Assembly (NCBI GenBank): GCA_019747905.1
Contig: JAIEQG010000143.1
Location: 1-45,204, forward strand
From: Burkholderiales bacterium
Lineage (GTDB): Bacteria; Pseudomonadota; Gammaproteobacteria; Burkholderiales; Ga0077523
Reading direction: 5' to 3'
DNA: 45,204 nt
Shown here: piece after piece, positions 1-8,243 of the stretch
How positions within the stretch are numbered: position 1 is the first letter of the stretch
Layout: the number at the start of each line of letters is the position of its first letter
Made by a program: the position numbers and the translations under genes
Notes under the pieces: model-generated
The model's input: only the letters and a program-made list of their open reading frames with translations
What the model was told of the DNA's origin: nothing
The model's database searches: none

Positions 1-1086
1 GTCACGAAACTTGGCTTCACGACGCGATGCACACGTCATCAGCGCGTTTCTCATGACTTACTCAGAGATTCCCTAGGAATTTCCATCCTCCCGATAGGAT
101 TCGACCTGACACGAACCGATCTCGACAATCAGCTCAAGGAGCTTGACATTGGGCACCTCCAAGCACGGCTGACCCAGAACATTCGCCTGAACGCTCGAGA
201 GGCTCTTCTTGCTGAGATTAGAACGGACCTGACTGCCGCGGCAGCAAGAACGCGCGAGTCTCAAAAGGAAACGCTCAGGGAGTTGCTCGACAGGCGTTCC
301 CCGCCAGTCCGAAAGGCGTCCGACAACCAGCGCGCGGCGAGCTTTATACTGCCGTCGCGGCGCTCGGGCATATCTTTGCATTTGGCTACGGGCGATCTGA
401 TGCGTTTCCGAGACATAGATGCAATCGTCAACTCTGAGAACGACTATATGCAGATGGCTCGCTTCTTCGAGACTCGAACCGTGTCGTCTATGCTCAGGCG
501 CAGAGGTGCAAGGATACGTGACGGCAGGTACGAAGACACCATTCAGCAAGAGCTCGACTGGCAGCTCCGCGATCGCGGTAGGCCTGTTCAAGTTGCGGAG
601 GTGTTTGCAACAAGTTCAGGAGGACCAAACTGCGATCTCGTGCGAGTCAATCGGACACGCTATATCTTTCATGTGGCGGCTGTTCAGGCCGTTGACGCTC
701 AGGGCATCGTCGTTCCATTTAAGGAACCCCACCAGATTGAGGCTTGTGTCCGATCTGCCCTCGCGAAACTTGTCGAAGTGAACGCCGCCCGCGGCATAGT
801 CTCTCCGCCCGCGACTGAACAACGCTCTCAGCAAGAGGCTCGCGCTTCCACTGGAGAGACTCCATGCCGCAGCTTGCTGTTTCCACTGTTCGGCACGGGC
901 CAAGGCGGCGCCGACGCTCATGAGGTAGTTCAGAGCATGCTTGCTGGCCTTACAGCCTACCTTTCCGATGAGGGCGACTCGGCAGAGGAGGTCGCACTTT
1001 CGGACATCTACCTGTCCGCCTATCGGGAGCAAGACGCGGAGCAAGCACTAGCCACATTGGAGGGCACACTCAAGCGGATTCCATAA
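1..1086 (+). CDS. Macro-domain protein, integron cassette gene, 5' end outside window
   Basis: The frame is open from base 1, so the start lies upstream and 361 residues are visible. From about residue 122 the sequence fits a macro (ADP-ribose-binding) domain: a GDLMRF segment, then DAIVNSEND (the adenine/ribose-contacting strand, normally ending in AAN), a central YIFHVAAV strand, and the PLFGTGQGG phosphate-binding loop near residues 299-307. Macro domains bind or hydrolyse ADP-ribose and its derivatives. The first 120 residues are not recognised; a segment reading ISILPIGFD, followed by a helical stretch rich in Arg and Glu, could be the end of an effector or TIR-like domain, but this is weak. 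The stop is 26 bp before an attC site, so this is a cassette gene. Codon use and GC look unlike the genes after 3 kb, consistent with transfer. Confidence 0.75.
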   Translation, partial: VTKLGFTTRCTRHQRVSHDLLRDSLGISILPIGFDLTRTDLDNQLKELDIGHLQARLTQNIRLNAREALLAEIRTDLTAAAARTRESQKETLRELLDRRSPPVRKASDNQRAASFILPSRRSGISLHLATGDLMRFRDIDAIVNSENDYMQMARFFETRTVSSMLRRRGARIRDGRYEDTIQQELDWQLRDRGRPVQVAEVFATSSGGPNCDLVRVNRTRYIFHVAAVQAVDAQGIVVPFKEPHQIEACVRSALAKLVEVNAARGIVSPPATEQRSQQEARASTGETPCRSLLFPLFGTGQGGADAHEVVQSMLAGLTAYLSDEGDSAEEVALSDIYLSAYREQDAEQALATLEGTLKRIP

Positions 1087-1112
1087 CCACTTTGCACTTT
1101 CTACGCGGTGAT

Positions 1113-1241
1113 GCCGAACCCTTCGCTCGAGCGGACCGCCACCGGCGACGCGGCTGGGCCCTTCCGGGGGCAGCCTGATGATTGGCCCCGCTAGGGCCAA
1201 GCCGCTTCGTCGGCAGCAGCCGCTCAACTCGAACGTTGGGC
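1113..1241 (+). other. attC recombination site 1 (integron cassette)
   Basis: The site starts with GCCGAAC (1113-1119, R'' box) and ends with GTTGGGC (1235-1241, R' box, consensus GTTRRRY). Its two halves are imperfect inverted repeats over about 60 bases each: the right half read in reverse complement aligns with the left through TTCG, GAGCGG, GCGGCT, GGCCCT and CGGGG blocks. Such single-strand-folding symmetry with conserved end boxes is the hallmark of attC sites. Its 129 bp is at the long end for the family. It lies between a stop codon and the next cassette gene, as expected. Confidence 0.85.
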
Positions 1242-1517
1242 CTCCTCCTGGTCAAGCGTCTAACGCGGATAGGGGTGTGCGTAGCCGCTGGTTGGGTCGC
1301 AGGCACGGTTCTCTCGCTCGTGCCCCACATTGCATACTGGCCACCGCGGTGGATCCGCACGGAAATGGAAGACTTCCCCGCAATCGCTCTCCTTGGGGCA
1401 GGGTATGTCGTAACGCTACCTTTCTTCACGCTCGCCCTGTTTTCTGTGCGGAAGCGCGACAATACGATTACTGCTGTGTCGGTCTCAGTGGGTTGGTTGC
1501 TGTTCCTGGCGCTGTGA
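1236..1517 (+). CDS. Small membrane protein of integron cassette 2, probably truncated by an in-frame TGA
   Basis: No ATG is available at the cassette start. The frame can start at TTG 1236, inside the attC R' box, or at GTG a few codons later. The 93-residue product has two to three hydrophobic segments (VCVAAGWVAGTVLSLV, AIALLGAGYVVTLPFF, and a last one ending GWLLFLAL) and is probably an inner-membrane protein; no family is recognised. The frame ends at TGA 1515-1517, but the same frame stays open to a second TGA at 1683-1685 and encodes a plausible continuation with another hydrophobic stretch (GALAVGLVFGVAA). The second stop lies 28 bp before attC 2, matching the 26 bp stop-to-attC distance of the first cassette. 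The original gene was therefore probably 1236-1685 and is now broken. Confidence 0.55.
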   Translation: MGLLLVKRLTRIGVCVAAGWVAGTVLSLVPHIAYWPPRWIRTEMEDFPAIALLGAGYVVTLPFFTLALFSVRKRDNTITAVSVSVGWLLFLAL

Positions 1518-1713
1518 CGAGCCATCAAGCCGTATCGGTACTGGGGCGAGTTCCCGTTGTGGATGCGGTATCGTGACTTCGTCCGTCCGCTTCCTGGTGC
1601 CCTAGCTGTCGGCCTGGTATTCGGCGTCGCTGCTCGTCGGGTGCTGTCTTCTCGGCGAGGCAGTGCCGCAATCCCGCAAGCATGACAGAGAGCATTGCAA
1701 TCGGTGCCAAGAG

Positions 1714-1794
1714 GCCCAATCTACGCTCCGACCCAGACCCCAAACGGCAGGGCTGCGGCCCCCTGTTTGCGTCCGGTCAAGCGCGTCGTTGGGC
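1714..1794 (+). other. attC recombination site 2 (integron cassette)
   Basis: The left box is GCCCAAT (1714-1720) and the right box GTTGGGC (1788-1794). The reverse complement of the right arm matches the left arm through GCCCAA, ACGC, GACC, CAAAC and GGG blocks, giving an 81-bp foldable element of typical attC size. The next cassette gene starts at ATG 1801, six bases after the R' box, which is the usual cassette arrangement. Confidence 0.85.
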
Positions 1795-1800
1795 GGCGGG

Positions 1801-2799
1801 ATGTCCTTTGTACGCAACGGGCAGGCAAAGGAAACCGAATTGAAGAAGCCAGATACTCCACAAGACGAGCCAGCTCGCCTCGAAACGCTTCGCTCTCTTG
1901 CGATTCTTGATACTCCGCCCGAAGAGCGCTTCGATCGGCTGACACGCATGGCGAAGAGATTGTTTGGTGCGCCTATCGCGCTGGTGAGCCTTGTCGATGA
2001 AAATCGACAGTGGTTCAAGTCATGCATCGGGCTGGATGTCGACCAAACGCAACGCGATATCTCCTTTTGTGGTCACGCCATACTTGGCGATGATCCTTTC
2101 GTCATACCTAATGCGAGTGAGGATGAACGCTTTGCTGACAACCCGTTGGTTTTGCAGGAGCCTCATATACGGTTTTACGCCGGATGCCCGCTCAAAGCCC
2201 CGGACGGCCGAAAGTTGGGAACCTTGTGCGTTATGGACCGGAAGCCAAGACGCCTAGAAAAGGACGATTTGGAAGCGCTTGTTGACCTCGCGTCAATGGT
2301 GGAGCGGGAGTTTTCAGCTCTCCAGCTTGCCACTATGGATGACCTTACCAACATATCGAACCGGCGGGGATTCATGATGCTCGCGCAGCACAGCCTGCAT
2401 TTCTGTAATAGACAGAAACTACCCGCCACGTTGGTGTTCATGGATCTCAATCACTTTAAACCCATCAACGACAAGTTTGGCCATGCGGAAGGCGATCGCG
2501 CACTGACTGTTTTTGCCGATCAGCTAAAGAACGTCTTTCGAGATTCGGACGTCATAGCGCGACTCGGTGGCGACGAATTTACCGTTCTACTTGCAAACAA
2601 TACGAAAGAGGCGGCAGAGCGTTCTATCGTGAGGCTGCGTGAGTCGCTGGACAAAGCCAATCGAGAGGGAAATCGAGGGTACGATATTTCGTTTTCTCAT
2701 GGCATGGTGGAGTTTAATCCCGACAAACACAGTACGATCGAGACTCTGCTGGCGGACGGCGACGCAGTGATGTATCAAACCAAGAAATCAAGACGGTAG
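1801..2799 (+). CDS. GAF-GGDEF diguanylate cyclase carried as an integron cassette
   Basis: The 332-residue protein probably makes cyclic di-GMP from two GTP. A GAF-type sensor domain spans about residues 25-170 and is followed by a GGDEF domain at about 175-330. The catalytic GGDEF motif is intact at residues 256-260. An RxxD inhibitory site (R247-D250) lies exactly five residues before it, so product feedback is expected. No membrane segment is seen, so the protein is cytosolic and the GAF domain would sense an internal ligand. ATG 1801 was chosen because it directly follows attC 2, and because an upstream extension of the frame would run through the attC site. Cassette-borne cyclases are unusual cargo; expression would come from an upstream cassette or integron promoter. 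Confidence 0.9.
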   Translation: MSFVRNGQAKETELKKPDTPQDEPARLETLRSLAILDTPPEERFDRLTRMAKRLFGAPIALVSLVDENRQWFKSCIGLDVDQTQRDISFCGHAILGDDPFVIPNASEDERFADNPLVLQEPHIRFYAGCPLKAPDGRKLGTLCVMDRKPRRLEKDDLEALVDLASMVEREFSALQLATMDDLTNISNRRGFMMLAQHSLHFCNRQKLPATLVFMDLNHFKPINDKFGHAEGDRALTVFADQLKNVFRDSDVIARLGGDEFTVLLANNTKEAAERSIVRLRESLDKANREGNRGYDISFSHGMVEFNPDKHSTIETLLADGDAVMYQTKKSRR

Positions 2800-2816
2800 T
2801 CTCTTTGCTATGCCGG

Positions 2817-2898
2817 TCCAAACAACTTCTGCTAGTTCGCCCAGCAAGGGCCTCCAAGCCACGCCAAAAGGCGGCGCGCGTGAGCTTTCACGTTGGGA
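2817..2898 (+). other. Possible degenerate attC site 3 and array boundary
   Basis: A GTTGGGA box (2892-2898) and a left TCCAAAC box (2817-2823) flank a GC-rich stretch 17 bp after the cyclase stop, the position where the cassette's own attC should be. The arms pair poorly (shared GCT and CGC blocks only) and both boxes deviate from consensus, so this could be a decayed terminal attC or chance. The rest of the gene-free stretch 2800-3120 shows no gene or clear element. After it, GC content and gene style change to those of the chromosome. Confidence 0.35.
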
Positions 2899-3120
2899 AC
2901 CTCAATGAAGAAGCATCTTTAGCCTGCACCGCTGCTCTTCAGACTTCCCCTGGTAATGTAGGCAATCCGGCTCTATGGGCCAGAAAGTGTCGCCTGGGCC
3001 TCGCAACGCACCCATCATGTGCGTACCGTTGCGATCTCGCTTCCGCCTCGCCAGCCCACTGGCCACGGCGGAAACGCAGCATGAGCCGATACAAGCGACG
3101 GCACAGACGGAGACTGCACC

Positions 3121-3447
3121 ATGGACAAGAAGGGATTGCTGATCGTCATGGCCCGCGTCAAGCCCGAGGACGAAGAGGCCTTCAACAAGTGGTACAACGA
3201 GGACCATCTGCCGAAGGCGATCGAGCGCTTTCCCGGAGTGCTCAGCGGGCGACGGTACAAGATCATGGAAGGGGAGGACGAGTATCAGTACCTCGCCATG
3301 TACGAATTCGAGAGCTACGATACGATGCACGCCACTGCCGGCTCGGAGATCATGCGAAAGCTCGCCCGCGAGTTCGATGAGGCGTTCGGGAAAGGCGGGC
3401 GCAAACGGATCCTGGCGGAGCAAGTCAAGGCGCTCACGGTTGGCTGA
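3121..3447 (+). CDS. EthD-like dimeric alpha/beta-barrel protein
   Basis: This 108-residue protein has the ferredoxin-like pattern of the EthD/dimeric alpha-beta barrel superfamily: an N-terminal strand LLIVMARV, then FNKWYNEDHLPKAIERFPG, a motif typical of EthD-like proteins (W-Y-x-E/D-H-L-P), and a later strand YLAMYEF. Such proteins are small cytosolic dimers; some act in degradation pathways, but the substrate cannot be told here. A GGAGA ribosome-binding site precedes the ATG. It is the first gene after the cassette array and has chromosomal base composition. Confidence 0.75.
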   Translation: MDKKGLLIVMARVKPEDEEAFNKWYNEDHLPKAIERFPGVLSGRRYKIMEGEDEYQYLAMYEFESYDTMHATAGSEIMRKLAREFDEAFGKGGRKRILAEQVKALTVG

Positions 3448-3596
3448 ACTGAATCTCCTGGTCGGTCGCATGCCTGTGCGCCGAGAGGGTGCGCGAGCAC
3501 GAGGCGGCCGCAGCCTCTTTTCGAGGTCTTTCGAACGCTTGTCGTCGAACGCGATAGAGAGGTCTCGTTAACCTCGCGAAGGGGTTGAGGAACGGT

Positions 3597-4982
3597 ATGT
3601 GGGTCCTATCCGGCATTGTGGTGATACTGCTGACCGCAATGGTGCTTCTCAATGCCGTCGACGATGAGCCCACCCCGGAGGTCGTGGCGCTTATCGAGCG
3701 AGCACGCACCGAACAGATCGCGCAGGAAGACAACGCCTATTTCGCCGTTCGAGGACTGCACGCTCCAATCGGCCAGGACATCGTTGCTTTCGGAAGGGCT
3801 CTGCACGCAGCCGACCAACGTGAGGTCAGGGGGCGGTACGGCAACGGCACTTACGTGACAGGGCAGCCGCCCGCCTCGATCGGTCCGCTTCGGTTCACGG
3901 GCGAGTCGATGAACCTGTGCACGGTCTGGAACGTGTCGCTGTACAACAACGGTGTCTGTCGCTTTCAGGCCGAGACCGATCGAATGTTGCAGGACAACAG
4001 CGAGTTGCTCCGCAGGTACTACTCCCTGCTGAGCTTCCGGACCTACGAAGAACCCGCGACGACGCTCCTGCCTCTGGAGCCTGACCTCATCGGTCTGATG
4101 CGTCTTGCAAATGTCGACATGGAGCGGAAGCTCGAGCGGGGCAAACGTTCCGAGGCAGCCACGTTGATTGCACGGAACCTCGCTTTCTGGCGCAGAGCGC
4201 TCGACGGCAAGTTCGGTCGAGTGGCGGAGGCGCAGATCCGGGTCAACTACAGCTACAGTCTCTTCGCGCTTTCAGAGCTCCTATGGCGGACGCCGGAGTT
4301 GCTTGACGAGGCGGATCTCCCGAATGCGATCGGCAAGCCGATCGCGCGGAATCCGGAACGCCTTCGTCACCAGAGGGATCGAGCATTCATGGACGTGTAC
4401 CTCGCCGAGGAGGGTAGTCTGTTGTACGCGGACAACCCTGATCGCGGCAGGAACCCGGCGTTCCGATGGCTCGATAACAGACTGTTCATGAGGAATGCAA
4501 CGCTAAACGCCTATCTGACGTGCCTCGATGAGTACTACTCGGCGCGAATGCTGAGCGGGGCGGAACTGCAGGCGAAGGTCGCTACGCGTCGGGAACGTGA
4601 GTTGGATTCTGTCTGGGGCGAGTTCGTCAACGTCACCGGGCGACGCTTGCTGCGTTGGATCTGTCCTAACCAGAACTCGCACTGGATGCTCGATTTCGAA
4701 AGCCGCATCGAGGCCCGACGCAGGCTGCTGCTGCTCGAGATCAAGCTGCTCGGCAGCAAGCGCCCGGCTTCGAGCTACCCCGATCTGCTACGGACCGCCG
4801 GCAGCGATCTGAATGACCCTGAGACGGGAAAGCCGGCCCGGTGGGCGGCGGGCCGTCGCATGCTCTACTTCGAAGATGAGCAGGGGTGCATCGCCGACGA
4901 TTCGTGGGTAAATCTGGGTCCGACCACGAAGTTCGTGCGCTGTCCGTCCCGCGGCGAGTCGGTGGAAGGCGAGGCTCGGTAG
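3597..4982 (+). CDS. Membrane-anchored hypothetical protein
   Basis: I do not recognise a named family. The 461-residue product starts with one hydrophobic segment (residues 2-20) and continues with a long, mostly helical, charged region that would sit in the periplasm. Near the C-terminus is a YPDLL...LNDPETGKPARW stretch; similar proline-aspartate-glycine patterns occur at the ends of various secreted proteins of unknown function. ATG 3597 was chosen over the upstream TTG 3585 because a GAGGAA sequence lies eight bases before it. It stands alone, with gaps of over 100 bp on both sides. Confidence 0.6.
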   Translation: MWVLSGIVVILLTAMVLLNAVDDEPTPEVVALIERARTEQIAQEDNAYFAVRGLHAPIGQDIVAFGRALHAADQREVRGRYGNGTYVTGQPPASIGPLRFTGESMNLCTVWNVSLYNNGVCRFQAETDRMLQDNSELLRRYYSLLSFRTYEEPATTLLPLEPDLIGLMRLANVDMERKLERGKRSEAATLIARNLAFWRRALDGKFGRVAEAQIRVNYSYSLFALSELLWRTPELLDEADLPNAIGKPIARNPERLRHQRDRAFMDVYLAEEGSLLYADNPDRGRNPAFRWLDNRLFMRNATLNAYLTCLDEYYSARMLSGAELQAKVATRRERELDSVWGEFVNVTGRRLLRWICPNQNSHWMLDFESRIEARRRLLLLEIKLLGSKRPASSYPDLLRTAGSDLNDPETGKPARWAAGRRMLYFEDEQGCIADDSWVNLGPTTKFVRCPSRGESVEGEAR

Positions 4983-5089
4983 CGCGATTCGGGTAGAGCG
5001 GACTGGGAGCGCCGGGTTGATGGCAAACTGCGAGCTTTGCTCTATCGAGCGCCGTACAGCGCATCGCAGCCAAGACCCCGGAGAGATTC

Positions 5090-6136
5090 ATGTTCGCCAT
5101 TCATCAACGCACCCTGACTGCAGTGATGGTTGTTGCATTCATCGGCGTGTCGTCCCACGCGGCCGAGACTGCTGTACCGTCCGGCAAGTCCGCCATTCCC
5201 GTCAACGTCGGCAACTTCGTCCGCGCCGAAACCGATCTCTACTTCGGCAGAACCGCCAAGGCGGGCGGTTTCGGGAAATTGATGCACAACCGTCAGATGG
5301 TGCCCATCGAGAAGCAGGACGTGGTGCGGATGAATCGCGACACGCTCTACTCCGCCGGCGTGTTCGATCTCGAAGCGGCGCCGTTGACGATCGATCTGCC
5401 CGACACCGGCAAACGTTTCATGTCGATGCAGGTGATCTCGCAGGATCACTACACTATCGAGGTGGCCTACGCGCCGGGCCAGCACACCTTCACGAAGGAT
5501 GACGTCGGCACGCGTTACGTGTTCGTGATCATCCGCACGTTGGCCGATCCGGAGAACAAGGCAGACCTCAAGGCCGCCGCCGCCCTGCAGGATGCGATCA
5601 CGGTGCAGCAGGCGAGCACCGGTACCTTCGAAGTACAGGCGTGGGACAAGGGCTCGCAGGACAAGGTCCGCAACGCACTCATCGCCCTGGGTGCGCTTGG
5701 CGGGACGTCGGTCCGGTTCGGCAAGCGCGAGGAGGTGGACCCGGTCAGCCACCTGATCGGTACGGCCATCGGATGGGGCGGTAACCCGGAGGAAGCCGCG
5801 GTGTACGACATCGTGGTGCCGCGGTTCAACGACGGCCAGACCGTGCACCGGCTTAACGTTGCGGAAGTGCCGGTCGACGGCTTCTGGTCGCTCAGTGTCT
5901 ACAACGCGAAGGGCTATTTCGAGAAGAACGCACTCAAAGCCTACTCGATCAACAGCCTCACGGCGCGACCGAATGCCGACGGTTCCGTCACCGTGCAGTT
6001 TGGCGGGTGCCGCGTACCGTTGCCGAACTGCCTGCCGATCGTCAAGGGCTGGAACTACACGGTGCGCCTGTATCGCCCGCGCCCGGAGGTCGTCGACGGT
6101 TCTTGGGATTTTCCGGCGGCGCAACCGGTGCGGTAG
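5090..6136 (+). CDS. Exported DUF1254/DUF1214-type protein
   Basis: The 348-residue protein begins with a signal peptide (residues 1-24, cleavage likely after SHAA). The body has features of the DUF1254/DUF1214 families: VRAETDLYFG near the start, VVRMNRDTLYSAGVFDL in the first domain, and a C-terminal domain with GFWSLSVYNAKGYF and WNYTVRLYRPRPEV. These proteins are periplasmic or secreted and biochemically poorly defined. A GGAGAG ribosome-binding site precedes the ATG. The stop is only three bases before the next start, so it is probably co-transcribed with the VOC protein downstream. Confidence 0.85.
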   Translation: MFAIHQRTLTAVMVVAFIGVSSHAAETAVPSGKSAIPVNVGNFVRAETDLYFGRTAKAGGFGKLMHNRQMVPIEKQDVVRMNRDTLYSAGVFDLEAAPLTIDLPDTGKRFMSMQVISQDHYTIEVAYAPGQHTFTKDDVGTRYVFVIIRTLADPENKADLKAAAALQDAITVQQASTGTFEVQAWDKGSQDKVRNALIALGALGGTSVRFGKREEVDPVSHLIGTAIGWGGNPEEAAVYDIVVPRFNDGQTVHRLNVAEVPVDGFWSLSVYNAKGYFEKNALKAYSINSLTARPNADGSVTVQFGGCRVPLPNCLPIVKGWNYTVRLYRPRPEVVDGSWDFPAAQPVR

Positions 6137-6139
6137 ACC

Positions 6140-6556
6140 ATGCGCCTCGCCCGCATCCACCACGTCGCGATCATCTGCGCCGACTACGAGCGGTCCAAGC
6201 GCTTCTATACCGAGACTCTCGGCCTGTGCGTGTTGCAGGAAAACTACCAGCCGCATCGCGGTTCGACCAAGCTCGATCTGGCGCTGCCGGACGGAGGCCA
6301 GGTGGAACTCTTCCACATTCCCGGCGCGCCGAAGCGGCCCAGCTACCCGGAGGCGCAGGGGCTGCGCCACATCGCCTTTGCCGTGAGCGACGTCGCAGCG
6401 GCGAGGGACGAGTTGTCCGCTGCCGGCGTGCCGGTCCAGGAGCTGCGGGTGGATCCGTACACCGGTCGTCGATTCTTCTTCCTCAGTGATCCCGATGACC
6501 TGCCCATCGAGTTGTACGAGCAGGCGGTGACGGCGGTCGGAACGGACCGCGAGTGA
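6140..6556 (+). CDS. VOC-family protein of the GloA2/YaeR type
   Basis: A 138-residue glyoxalase-fold protein (two beta-alpha-beta-beta-beta modules). It contains HHVAIICADYERSKRFY at the N-terminus, ELFHIP after the first module, GLRHIAFAV opening the second, and RVDPYTGRRFFF with the ending LPIELYEQ, the pattern of E. coli YaeR (GloA2). Metal ligands would be His8, Glu57, His75 and Glu127 (approximate positions). YaeR-like proteins are putative metal-dependent lyases or dioxygenases of unsettled substrate. It starts three bases after the DUF1254 gene. Confidence 0.85.
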   Translation: MRLARIHHVAIICADYERSKRFYTETLGLCVLQENYQPHRGSTKLDLALPDGGQVELFHIPGAPKRPSYPEAQGLRHIAFAVSDVAAARDELSAAGVPVQELRVDPYTGRRFFFLSDPDDLPIELYEQAVTAVGTDRE

Positions 6557-6655
6557 ACAGGCCCGGCGGCGCATCATCCTGGCATGCGCGAGAGCCCGAT
6601 CCGGGTCGGCTCCGGCCGCGTGGCTTCGCCTCGCGTACCCGCTAACATCGTCGAC

Positions 6656-7336
6656 ATGAGAGATCCAACGAGAGTTCGCGCCGCTGTATCGGTATTGGCT
6701 GCTGCATCGATCCTGGCACTTTCCGCCTGCGCCGGTTTTCGCGGCGGGTGGGAGAGCGTGCCGTACGTGGGGGATGCACCGCCCGCCTTCCCGGAGGCCA
6801 AGACGGCCTACGAGGCACAGCGCCGGATGGAGCTCGCATTCCCGGGGATCACTCTCGGCGTGGGGCTCGGCAACCGACTGCGCACTTACGACACCCAGGT
6901 CTATCTGTTCGTACTGCCGCTCTCGGTCGATCCGCGGCGCGTCTCGACGCAAAGTGTGGGCCCCGACACGACTCGCGTCTCGCTGCGCGTCACTGCGGCG
7001 GACCCCGGCTACGTCTTTCGTCCTCAGCAGGCACGGCTTACCGTGGAAGGTCAGACCGTCGGCGGCAAGGCCGCCTTCGAGTTCGGCATGTGGGACCCGG
7101 CCGGCGAACGCGTCGCGTCCGGCGGGAGATGGGATCATCGGCCGGTCGTTGACGCGCTGGCACTCACCGAAACGGGGAGGAGCTACCTGCTGTCCATCGA
7201 CTTTCCGGTGAAGGCCCCGTCGCCCGAGTCGAAGGGCATCGTGCTCGATATTTCGGAGGCGTTGCGCGCACCGGAAAGACCTGCGCTGCCGTTGATTCGC
7301 TTCGCCCCGGTGCGTTGGAAGGAAGGCTACACGTAA
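6656..7336 (+). CDS. Putative lipoprotein
   Basis: The 226-residue protein starts with a lipoprotein signal ending in the lipobox LSAC, with the lipidated cysteine at residue 25. The remainder is hydrophilic with many beta-type stretches, for example VYLFVLPLSVDP and RVSLRVTAAD, suggesting a periplasm-facing beta-sandwich attached to a membrane. No named family is recognised. ATG 6656 was chosen because translation from it begins directly with the charged lipoprotein signal, whereas an upstream extension in the same frame would bury it. Confidence 0.65.
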   Translation: MRDPTRVRAAVSVLAAASILALSACAGFRGGWESVPYVGDAPPAFPEAKTAYEAQRRMELAFPGITLGVGLGNRLRTYDTQVYLFVLPLSVDPRRVSTQSVGPDTTRVSLRVTAADPGYVFRPQQARLTVEGQTVGGKAAFEFGMWDPAGERVASGGRWDHRPVVDALALTETGRSYLLSIDFPVKAPSPESKGIVLDISEALRAPERPALPLIRFAPVRWKEGYT

Positions 7337-7420
7337 CGTTCCTGGGTTGGGCGATGGACGGCGCGGGTCACGATGGTCCCTCGCCTACAATGGCGCTCGT
7401 TTCCCTATCTTCAAAGGCTC

Positions 7421-8194
7421 ATGCACAAGCTCCAAGGCAAACGCGCGCTGGTCACCGCCGGCGCCCAAGGTATCGGACTCGCGATCAGTCGCCAGCTGCT
7501 GGCGGCAGGTTGCGATCTCTTCGTTCACTACCGGAGCAGTGTCGCCGCCGCGCGCGCACTGGAGCCGGAGGCGAAGACGCTCGGCCGGCAGTACGCTCAC
7601 TCCGCTGCCGATCTGACGAACCCCGAAGAGTGCGACCGGCTGGTCCGTGAGGCCGTTGGATTCCTCGGCGGGCTCGACGTGCTGGTCAACAATGCCGGCT
7701 CGCTGGTCGCGCGCAAACTGCTTGCCGAAGCCGACGAGGCGTTCTGGTCGGAGGTGATGTCGCTCAACGTGGGCAGTGCCCGCCGTGTCACGCGTGCCGC
7801 TGCGCCGCACCTGATCGCCGCCGCCAAGACCGGCGGCGGTGCCAGCATCGTCAACCTGTCGTCGCTGGCTGGGCGCAAGGGCGGCCACCCCGGCTCGCTG
7901 GTCTATTCCACGGCGAAAGGTGCCATCCTCACGTTCACGCGCGCATTGGCGAACGAGCTGGGTCCGCAGGGCGTGCGCGTCAACGCCATCGCGCCGGGCA
8001 TGATCCTGGGGACGAGTTTCCACAACACCCATACGACGCCCGAGTCCGCCCAGGCGACCGTCGCCGGGATTCCACTCGGTCGTGGGGGCAATGCCGACGA
8101 CGTGGCACGAGCCGCCGTGTTCTTCGCTAGCGAGTACGACGGATTCATCACGGGCGCCACGCTGGATGTCAACGGCGGTGTCTACAGCGCATGA
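7421..8194 (+). CDS. SDR-family oxidoreductase
   Basis: The 257-residue protein is a classical short-chain dehydrogenase/reductase: a TAGAQGIG nucleotide-binding loop at 12-19 (the usual TGxxxGIG with Ala for Gly), NNAG at 90-93, catalytic Ser147/148, Tyr162 and Lys166 (YSTAK), and a C-terminal TLDVNGG. FabG-like enzymes of this kind interconvert alcohols and ketones with NAD(P)H. Substrate is unknown. ATG 7421 fits the normal SDR N-terminus; the upstream extension adds no family sequence. It is followed 49 bases later by the GNAT gene. Confidence 0.88.
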   Translation: MHKLQGKRALVTAGAQGIGLAISRQLLAAGCDLFVHYRSSVAAARALEPEAKTLGRQYAHSAADLTNPEECDRLVREAVGFLGGLDVLVNNAGSLVARKLLAEADEAFWSEVMSLNVGSARRVTRAAAPHLIAAAKTGGGASIVNLSSLAGRKGGHPGSLVYSTAKGAILTFTRALANELGPQGVRVNAIAPGMILGTSFHNTHTTPESAQATVAGIPLGRGGNADDVARAAVFFASEYDGFITGATLDVNGGVYSA

Positions 8195-8243
8195 TTCCGA
8201 TCGCTGCCGTGCCGCACGACGGCCCAGGAACGCAGAATCGTCG

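Noticed and set aside
1..120. TIR domain in the macro-domain protein
   Set aside because: Only a short hydrophobic strand followed by charged helix is seen; the catalytic and core TIR segments would be outside the window, so no call is made.
2899..3120. Small gene between the cassette array and the EthD-like gene
   Set aside because: Open frames here are short, lack ribosome-binding sites and show no protein-like composition.
5042..7138. Long minus-strand open frame antisense to the DUF1254, VOC and lipoprotein genes
   Set aside because: It has no family features, opposes three well-supported genes, and is the usual by-product of high-GC codon third-position bias. The same applies to long frames at 22696-24858, 28004-30688, 36407-38845, 36801-39098 and 39859-42000.
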